From Alphaproteobacteria bacterium (GTDB lineage: Bacteria; Pseudomonadota; Alphaproteobacteria; Rhizobiales; Devosiaceae), in NCBI GenBank assembly GCA_013152625.1, contig JAADFY010000249.1, positions 1-11,789 of the forward strand: 11,789 nt of DNA, in the 5' to 3' direction. The notes under the pieces are model-generated. The model was not told the origin of the DNA. It worked only from the letters and a program-made list of their open reading frames with translations, and searched no databases. The position numbers and the translations under genes were made by a program. This document shows, piece by piece, positions 1 to 5,332 of the stretch (its first letter is position 1; the number at the start of each line of letters is the position of its first letter).

Positions 1-1
1 A

Positions 2-484
2 GCGGCGATTGCCGTGTCGTGCTCGAAAAATTTCGCCCTTTACCGGGACCGGGTCGGGGCGGCCATGCTCATTGGCCCCACCGCCGGCGCCACCGACGCT
101 GCCCTGTCCAATCTTTTCAATATTATTAGGGCCAATTATTCCATGCCCCCCGACCATGGGGCGGAAATCGTGGCGTCAATTCTGGGCGACGGGGATTTGC
201 GAGCATCATGGGAGGCGGAACTGGGCGCCATGCGTGATCGCATGAATTCCATCCGCACCGCGCTGGCCGATGCTTTGCGTGCCCGATCCAACCGCAATGA
301 TTTTGATTTTCTCGGGCACCACCGGGGCATGTTCTCCCTGACCGGAATTACGCCGGAGCAAGTGGAAAGCCTGCGAGAGGATCATGGGATCTATATGGTG
401 GGATCGTCCCGGATCAACATTGCCGGGCTCGGCGGGCCGCAAATCGATGTTTTTGCCAAAGCGCTGACCGAATTGACCCGGTAA
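2..484 (+). CDS. aromatic/aspartate-type amino acid aminotransferase, C-terminal part (5' end outside window)
   Basis: This is the C-terminal ~160 residues of a fold-type I, PLP-dependent class I/II aminotransferase. The family moves the amino group between aromatic or acidic amino acids and 2-oxoglutarate/oxaloacetate in the cytoplasm; full members are about 395 residues. The frame is open from base 2, so the GTG at 14 is not a real start. The PLP-binding motif SCSKNFALYRDRVG begins at 17. Its Schiff-base lysine is codon 26-28, and the conserved Arg of the YRDR part (Arg266 in aspartate aminotransferase numbering) is codon 50-52. Near the end, GSSRINIAGL carries the substrate alpha-carboxylate arginine (Arg386 equivalent, codon 410-412). 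The frame ends at TAA 482-484. The SKNF-LYRxRVG form is typical of the TyrB/AspC group; exact substrate preference cannot be read from this part. No terminator is evident before the next gene. Confidence 0.9.
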   Translation, partial: AAIAVSCSKNFALYRDRVGAAMLIGPTAGATDAALSNLFNIIRANYSMPPDHGAEIVASILGDGDLRASWEAELGAMRDRMNSIRTALADALRARSNRNDFDFLGHHRGMFSLTGITPEQVESLREDHGIYMVGSSRINIAGLGGPQIDVFAKALTELTR

Positions 485-518
485 ATCGAGCGCACCGCTT
501 GCCCCGCGCCCCTTGCGT

Positions 519-550
519 GTGTGAGAAGGACGCCAGAGATCACCTCACAC
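519..550. repeat. inverted repeat in the leader of the transaldolase gene
   Basis: GTGTGAG (519-525) and CTCACAC (544-550) are perfect 7-base inverted arms with an 18-base spacer, lying 28-59 bases upstream of the transaldolase ATG. They could form a weak leader hairpin or be an operator. With arms this short, chance is also possible, and I know no regulator with this motif. Confidence 0.25.
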
Positions 551-566
551 CAGATTGTCCCGAAAC

Positions 567-573
567 GGGAGGA
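567..573 (+). promoter_or_regulatory. ribosome binding site of the transaldolase gene
   Basis: GGGAGGA lies 4 bases before ATG 578. It fixes that ATG as the start and rules out the longer in-frame reading from GTG 521. Confidence 0.7.
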
Positions 574-577
574 CGAA

Positions 578-1231
578 ATGAAGTTCTTTGTGGATACCGC
601 CCTAATCGATGAAATCGTCGAGCTGAACGACACCGGGATGCTTGACGGGGTCACCACCAACCCGTCGCTGATCGCCAAATCGGGTCGTGATTTCAAGCAG
701 GTCATCGCCGAGATATGTAAGATCATTGCCGGCCCGGTTTCCGCCGAAGTGGCGGCCACCGATTTTGCCGGAATGGTCGCCGAAGGGGAAGTGCTGGCCA
801 AAATCGCCGACAATGTGGTGATCAAGGTGCCGCTAACCTATGACGGGCTCAAAGCGTGCAGGCATTTTACCGGAGCCGGGATCAAAACCAACGTCACGTT
901 GTGTTTTTCGGCCAATCAGGCCTTGCTGGCGGCCAAGGTCGGAGCGACATATATCTCGCCGTTCATCGGCCGGCTTGACGATACCAATATCGATGGCATG
1001 GAGCTGATTGCCGATATTCGCACCATCTATGACAATTACGGGTTTGCCACTCAAATCCTGGCCGCCTCCATACGCGGCGCCAACCATGTGTCTGACGCCG
1101 CCCTGTCCGGGGCCGATGTTGCCACCATACCCCCCGGCGTGCTGCGAAAACTCTATGATCACCCGCTAACGGACAAAGGACTGGCGGCGTTTGTCAAAGA
1201 CTGGGCGTCCACCGGCCAGTCGATCCTTTAG
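578..1231 (+). CDS. tal: transaldolase, short (MipB/TalC-like) subfamily
   Basis: This 217-residue protein is a compact transaldolase-family TIM-barrel enzyme that transfers a dihydroxyacetone unit through a Schiff base (non-oxidative pentose phosphate pathway, cytoplasm). MKFFVDTA opens the barrel and TTNPSL lies at 26-31. The Schiff-base lysine is Lys83 in VVIKVP, followed by NVTLCFS (105-111) and YISPFIGRLDD (125-135). Two sites separate true transaldolases from fructose-6-phosphate aldolase: the acid/base position is Glu57 (in SAEV) rather than Gln, and the position after SP is Phe129 rather than Tyr. Both match transaldolase, although such genes are often named fsa. The start is chosen from the strong GGGAGGA site and the family's usual length of about 215-220 residues. 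The mrp-type gene follows after 9 bases, so the two are probably co-transcribed. Confidence 0.9.
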   Translation: MKFFVDTALIDEIVELNDTGMLDGVTTNPSLIAKSGRDFKQVIAEICKIIAGPVSAEVAATDFAGMVAEGEVLAKIADNVVIKVPLTYDGLKACRHFTGAGIKTNVTLCFSANQALLAAKVGATYISPFIGRLDDTNIDGMELIADIRTIYDNYGFATQILAASIRGANHVSDAALSGADVATIPPGVLRKLYDHPLTDKGLAAFVKDWASTGQSIL

Positions 1232-1240
1232 ATAGTTCCG

Positions 1241-2347
1241 GTGAGCTATACCGAACTTGCACAAGCGGTCCGCCGCGCCCTTGGTTCCGTTCAGGTGCCT
1301 GGCGGTGGCGATCTGGCGTCTTTCGCCGGGCTGTCGGATATCATTGTCACGCCCAAGGCGGTGGCGTTTGCCATTTCGGTGGCCCCGGGCATGGAACGGG
1401 CCTTCGCCCAGGTGCGTGAAGGGGCGGAAAAAGCAGCCGCAACTGCAGCAGGCGAACGCCGGGTCCTGGTGTCGCTGACCGCCGATCGCCGCCCGGCTCC
1501 CGCCGGCCCGGCGCCTAATGTGCCGCCCGGTGCCGGGGGACCGGCCACGCGGGCCCGCCAGCCGATCAATAATCAGACCCCGGTTGCGGGGATCAAGAAA
1601 ATCATCGCTGTGGCTTCGGGAAAGGGCGGCGTGGGCAAATCCACCTGCGCGGTCAATCTCGCGCTTGCTTTGGCCGAGTTGGGCAAATCCGTGGGTATTC
1701 TGGATGCCGATGTCTACGGGCCGTCCATGCCCAAACTTTTATCCCTTGAGGGCAAGCCCATGGTGCGGGAGGACGGTAATTTTACACCCCATGAAGCCTT
1801 CGGGTTAAAGGTCATGTCCATTGGTTCCATGCTGGAGGGCGATCAGGCAGTTGTCTGGCGGGGGCCCATGGCCACTGCGGCCCTGCGTCAGTTATTGCGA
1901 GAGACCGTCTGGGGGGAGCTTGATGTGCTGGTGGTGGATTTGCCCCCCGGTACCGGCGATGTGCATATTTCCCTTTGCCAGACCGTGCCGCTGGCCGGCG
2001 CGGTTATTGTTTCAACGCCACAGGATCTGGCGCTGATCGATGCAAGAAAAGCGGTGGACATGTTCCGGCGCCTGAAAATTCCCATTCTCGGGGTGATCGA
2101 AAACATGAGCTATTTCGTGGCGCCTGACACGGGCAATCGCTACGATATTTTTGGCCATGGCGGGGCTCAACAGGCGGCAAAGGACTTGTCTGTGCCGTTT
2201 TTAGGCGAAATTCCTCTCGATATTTCCATTCGCGAGCAATCCGATGCCGGCACGCCGGCCATCAGCCTTAAAACCGGGTCGGCGGGCGCGTTTACCGCGG
2301 TGGCCGCAGCGCTGATTGAGGCCAATCCAGCGCTTTCTGGCTCATAA
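1241..2347 (+). CDS. mrp: Mrp/NBP35 (ApbC) family P-loop ATPase, iron-sulfur cluster carrier type
   Basis: A 368-residue cytoplasmic protein of the Mrp/ApbC/Nbp35 family, whose members carry or deliver Fe-S clusters. It starts with GTG 1241 and a short MIP18/DUF59-like domain (about 1-82). An Ala/Pro/Gly-rich linker follows (about 83-113). The SIMIBI-class ATPase domain has a deviant Walker A GKGGVGKST (127-135), ILDADVYGPSMPKL (153-166), DLPPGTGD (233-240) and STPQDLALIDARKAVDMF (258-275). Residues 284-308 follow the family pattern GVIENMSYF...YDIFGHGG. However, where classical members have CxxC, this protein has A294-P-D-T297, so the usual bridging cluster ligands are missing. No clear Shine-Dalgarno precedes the GTG, and translational coupling to the transaldolase gene 9 bases upstream is likely. 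Family assignment is firm; cluster-carrier activity is uncertain because of the missing cysteines. Confidence 0.93.
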   Translation: MSYTELAQAVRRALGSVQVPGGGDLASFAGLSDIIVTPKAVAFAISVAPGMERAFAQVREGAEKAAATAAGERRVLVSLTADRRPAPAGPAPNVPPGAGGPATRARQPINNQTPVAGIKKIIAVASGKGGVGKSTCAVNLALALAELGKSVGILDADVYGPSMPKLLSLEGKPMVREDGNFTPHEAFGLKVMSIGSMLEGDQAVVWRGPMATAALRQLLRETVWGELDVLVVDLPPGTGDVHISLCQTVPLAGAVIVSTPQDLALIDARKAVDMFRRLKIPILGVIENMSYFVAPDTGNRYDIFGHGGAQQAAKDLSVPFLGEIPLDISIREQSDAGTPAISLKTGSAGAFTAVAAALIEANPALSGS

Positions 2348-2363
2348 CGCGCTGGTTTTCCCA

Positions 2364-2392
2364 CCCTCGTTTTGATGGAATCAAGACGAGGG
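2364..2392. terminator. stem-loop between convergent genes, probable bidirectional terminator
   Basis: CCCTCGTTTTGA at 2364-2375 pairs with 2381-2392 to give a 12-bp stem (one G-U pair) around a 5-base loop. It occupies the 59-base gap between the mrp stop (2347) and the permease stop (2407, opposite strand). There is no good T-run on either side, so rho-independent action is likely but not certain. Confidence 0.6.
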
Positions 2393-2406
2393 CCCCAAGT
2401 TCTGGT

Positions 2407-4077
2407 TTAACGGGCCAGTATTTTTAGCCGGGAGGCGGCAAATACCGGCAGGGCGCCTACCGCGACAATCATAAGAGCGGGCAGGGCCGCAGCGCTGAAC
2501 AGCTCGGCGCTGGCGCTGGCATAAACAAACGTGGCCAGGGTATCGAGGCCAAGGGGCCGCAGCAGCAAGGTTGCGGGCAATTCCTTGACGCACTCGATGA
2601 AAACCAGCGCCGCCGCACCGGCAAGGGTCGGCCAGAGCGTTGGCAGTTCCACCCGGAACAAACGTTCCCAGCGCCCGGCGCCGAGCACCCGGGCCGCATC
2701 CAGCAACCCATCGCCGCGTTGGGTGAGGCCGGCATCGATGGCGCCGTGACTGATCATGAGAAACCGGACCACATAGGCGTAAACCAGCGCAAACATGCTG
2801 CCCGACAGGATCAGCCCGACCCCGGCCCCGGTCAGGGCCCGGGCCCCGGTGTTGATCCAGGCGTCAATGGTGCCCAGCGAGACCGCCAGCCCCACGGCCA
2901 GCACGGTTCCCGGAATTGCGTACCCCAAAACCCCCAGACGCAGCAGGGAAAAACGGGTGGGGGTGCCCGGCCGGCGCATGCGCCGGGCAATGACATATCC
3001 AAGCACGAGACAGGCCGCCGATGCGATGCCGGCAATCAGAACCGTCTGGCCCAGGGCCCGCCAGACGCCAGGGTCAATACCGGCAACCGCACTGTGGCGA
3101 ATGGCACTGAAACCGAGCTGGGCCACGGGTAACCCGAAGCCAGCCAACACGACGCCGAACAGTCCCGCGCTTGCCACACCCCCCCAAATACCGCTCAGGG
3201 CGGTGGGAGCATGTGGTGTCCGGCTGTCCCGGGGCATCAAATAGGTGTGTTTTTTGCGCGCCGCCACTTCGGCATAAATGACCAGACCGACGACAAACAA
3301 AAGGACAATGGCGATCTGGGCGGCACCGGCCAGATTACCCAGATTGATCCATGTGGCATAAATTGCCGCGGTCATGGTGTTGACCCCGAAGAATGACACG
3401 GCGCCGAAATCATTGAGGACTTCCAGCAGCACCAGGGACACACCGACCACCAGTGCGGGCCGGCTGAGGGGCAGGACAATCGTGAAAAACGTGCGCACCG
3501 GACCGGCCCCCAGCGCCCGCGCCGCCGCTTCAACCGCCCCCGACCGCAGGGCGAAAAACGCCCGGCAGGTCAGATAAACATAAGGGTACAGCACCACCGA
3601 CATGACAAATGCGGCGCCACCGGGGGATCGGATGGTAAAAAACCAGTACTCCCGGGCGCTTTCAACACCGAGCAGACCACGCAACAATGTTTGCACCGGC
3701 CCGGTAAATTCGAGCAGCTCCACCCACGCATAGGCCGACAGATAGGTGGGCACCGCCAGGGGCAGCACCAGAGCCCAGCTCAACAACCGATGACCGGGAA
3801 AGCGGCGATGGGTCACCAGCCAGGCCGACCCCAACCCCAGAACCGCAGTGCTTGTTCCCACGATGGCCAAAAGCACAAATGTCTCACCCACGGCCAGCGG
3901 TAAAAGTCTGCCCAGAATCCCCGCAGAAGCCGGGCCGGTGAACCCTGAAATCGCCAGGGCGGCCAGCGCGATAATCGGCAACGCGGTGACCAGAACGATG
4001 AGCACGTCCAGGATCCGGGGCAGGGGTCCGGTGTGAGCGGCTCTAGCGCTGTGGGCCGTCATCAAACAGGACTTCAT
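2407..4077 (-). CDS. ferric-iron ABC transporter permease, fused two-domain (FbpB/SfuB type)
   Basis: A 556-residue inner-membrane permease that would pass ferric iron from its periplasmic binding protein into the cytoplasm. It has two homologous halves of about six hydrophobic segments each, joined near 275-300, as in FbpB/SfuB. Each half has an ATPase-contact (EAA) loop: E183AAARALGAG in the first and D460AARVLGAG in the second, each followed by a conserved LP-hydrophobic stretch. PLAVPTYLSAYAW (106-118) is typical of the iron group. The start at ATG 4077 overlaps the end of the binding-protein gene by 35 bases. ATG 4062 (residue 6) is a possible alternative; neither has a strong ribosome site, so coupling is likely. 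No ATP-binding subunit is encoded next to it: the gene downstream is convergent mrp. Thiamine or 2-aminoethylphosphonate permeases are related, but the partner protein favours iron. Confidence 0.9.
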   Translation of the reverse strand: MKSCLMTAHSARAAHTGPLPRILDVLIVLVTALPIIALAALAISGFTGPASAGILGRLLPLAVGETFVLLAIVGTSTAVLGLGSAWLVTHRRFPGHRLLSWALVLPLAVPTYLSAYAWVELLEFTGPVQTLLRGLLGVESAREYWFFTIRSPGGAAFVMSVVLYPYVYLTCRAFFALRSGAVEAAARALGAGPVRTFFTIVLPLSRPALVVGVSLVLLEVLNDFGAVSFFGVNTMTAAIYATWINLGNLAGAAQIAIVLLFVVGLVIYAEVAARKKHTYLMPRDSRTPHAPTALSGIWGGVASAGLFGVVLAGFGLPVAQLGFSAIRHSAVAGIDPGVWRALGQTVLIAGIASAACLVLGYVIARRMRRPGTPTRFSLLRLGVLGYAIPGTVLAVGLAVSLGTIDAWINTGARALTGAGVGLILSGSMFALVYAYVVRFLMISHGAIDAGLTQRGDGLLDAARVLGAGRWERLFRVELPTLWPTLAGAAALVFIECVKELPATLLLRPLGLDTLATFVYASASAELFSAAALPALMIVAVGALPVFAASRLKILAR

Positions 4078-5083
4078 CCACCAGTCGGCTGGCCTCGGCC
4101 CGCAAGGCGGCGATCTCGATCAAAGGGGTGTCATCGGGGGTGAATTCGCCCCAGGAGGCCACCAGATCCGAGGGCGGCACGCCGGGCACCACCGGGAATT
4201 CGAAATTGGTTTGTGCGTAGATGGCCTGGGCCTCATCGGACACCAAAAACCTGATCAGTTCGAGGGCTTCGGGGCGATTGGGGGCATAGGCGCCGAGCAC
4301 CACCCCGGAAACATTGACATGGGTGCCTTTGCCGTTGGCGTTGGTGGGATAGATGATCCGGGCTGCCGCCGCCCATTGTTTTTGTTCCGGTTCAGCGGTG
4401 TTGGTCAGCATCAGCCCCATATAATAGGTGTAGCCTATGGCCAGATCGCACACACCGGAAAATATCGCCTGGACCTGGGCCCGGTCATTGCCGGTGGGGC
4501 GGCCCGTCAGGTTATCGCGCACGTTTTCCAGCCATTCCCGGGCCCCCTCGGACCCCAGATGGGCAATACGCGAGGCAATAAATCCAATATTGTAGGGGTG
4601 CTGGCCGGAGCGGGTGCATACCCGTCCGGCCCATTCCGGGCCGGCAATGTCCTCATAGCTCATGGTGGTTGCATCCACCCGCTTCCGGGAAACATAAAAC
4701 ACCCGGGCCCGCAACGTCAGCGCAGTCCACATCCGGTCCGGGTCGCGATAAATGGCGGGAACCGGCGCCAGGATATCGGCGTCGATGGGTTGGCCGATCT
4801 TCAAGGATTTTGCCGCCGCCAGATTGCCGATATCCACCGTTAAAATAACGTCGGCGGGGGTGTTCTCGCCTTCCGCTGCCGCCCGTTCCACCAACCCGTT
4901 TTTGGCAAACAAAACCACGGGGCGAATGCCGGACAATTCCTCAAACCGTGCAAGCAGCGGCGCCAGCAGCGCCGGTTCGCGATAGGAATATATATTGACG
5001 GTCCGGGTTTGGGAAAAAGCGGCGGCGGCGGAAAACAGGCTGAGCGATAGGCCCAGCAGCGCCGGCAGCACAGGGTTGATCAT
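4043..5083 (-). CDS. periplasmic ferric-iron-binding protein of an ABC transporter (FbpA/FutA family)
   Basis: A 346-residue extracellular solute-binding protein that would capture ferric iron in the periplasm and hand it to the overlapping permease. Residues 1 to about 24 form a Sec signal peptide (hydrophobic core LPALLGLSLSLFSAAAA, cleavage near AFS/Q). The mature part opens with VNIYSYRE (29-36), as in FutA (VYSSRH). CTRSGQHPYN (156-165) and the tyrosine pair Y220-Y221 in GYTYYMGL match the Fe(III)-coordinating tyrosines of the FbpA/FutA group. NRPEALELIRFLVSDEAQ (269-286) is the usual C-terminal family block. ATG 5083 is chosen over ATG 5110 because GGAG lies 6 bases upstream of it and the signal peptide then starts at once. 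It is the first gene of a two-gene operon with an Irr-like palindrome 117 bases upstream. The metal is inferred from the tyrosine pair and that operator. Confidence 0.9.
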   Translation of the reverse strand: MINPVLPALLGLSLSLFSAAAAFSQTRTVNIYSYREPALLAPLLARFEELSGIRPVVLFAKNGLVERAAAEGENTPADVILTVDIGNLAAAKSLKIGQPIDADILAPVPAIYRDPDRMWTALTLRARVFYVSRKRVDATTMSYEDIAGPEWAGRVCTRSGQHPYNIGFIASRIAHLGSEGAREWLENVRDNLTGRPTGNDRAQVQAIFSGVCDLAIGYTYYMGLMLTNTAEPEQKQWAAAARIIYPTNANGKGTHVNVSGVVLGAYAPNRPEALELIRFLVSDEAQAIYAQTNFEFPVVPGVPPSDLVASWGEFTPDDTPLIEIAALRAEASRLVDEVLFDDGPQR

Positions 5084-5089
5084 CGATAT

Positions 5090-5093
5090 CTCC
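5090..5093 (-). promoter_or_regulatory. ribosome binding site of the iron-binding protein gene
   Basis: On the minus strand GGAG stands 6 bases before ATG 5083. This selects that start over the upstream in-frame ATG at 5110. Confidence 0.6.
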
Positions 5094-5199
5094 GTGGCCA
5101 CGGGATTCAAAGTCTCGGGCCGGTGGCAACGAAGTGCCCCAACAGGCGGAGGGGTGTCAAGAAACCGCCGGCAGGCGGGCCGAGGTTTGACCGCATGTT

Positions 5200-5216
5200 A
5201 TTGGAATGGTTCAAAT
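5200..5216. promoter_or_regulatory. Irr-type iron control element (ICE-like box)
   Basis: ATTGGAATGGTTCAAAT is an interrupted palindrome (7-base arms, one mismatch, 3-base centre). It matches 14 of 17 positions of the alphaproteobacterial Irr box pattern TTTRGAAYRRTTCYAAA, including the whole GAAYRRTTC core. It lies 117 bases upstream of the iron-binding protein start, in the 249-base gap after the kinase-like gene. Iron-responsive control by Irr (or a Fur-like protein) is inferred from the match and from the iron-transport context. Confidence 0.55.
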
Positions 5217-5230
5217 CAAGGTGGAAACGG

Positions 5231-5258
5231 GCTATAAATTCAAAGCATTGCCGGTCAC
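5231..5258 (-). promoter_or_regulatory. candidate promoter of the iron-transport operon
   Basis: On the minus strand GTGACC (5258-5253) and TATAGC (5236-5231) are separated by 16 bases. Transcription would begin near 5224, placing the Irr-like box just downstream of the start site, a position suited to repression. The -10 and -35 matches are only moderate. Confidence 0.3.
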
Positions 5259-5295
5259 CGACGCGGTCTGCTGCATGTGACACTTTGTCGCAATC

Positions 5296-5327
5296 GAGGG
5301 ATCGTGGATTTTACCGGTCGATCTCCC
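5296..5327 (-). terminator. weak stem-loop after the kinase-like gene, possible terminator
   Basis: GAGGGATCG (5296-5304) pairs with CGATCTCCC (5319-5327), with one mismatch and one G-U pair, around a 14-base loop. It sits 6 bases beyond the stop codon of the PAS/kinase-like gene. No T-run follows, so the terminator role is tentative. Confidence 0.3.
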
Positions 5328-5332
5328 AAAAT

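Noticed and set aside
521..577. GTG 521 as start of the transaldolase
   Set aside because: The extra 19 residues have no family similarity, and a strong ribosome site lies directly before ATG 578.
4211..4843. 210-codon + strand frame opposite the iron-binding protein
   Set aside because: Gly/His-rich translation with no motif; the minus-strand frame has a signal peptide and family motifs.
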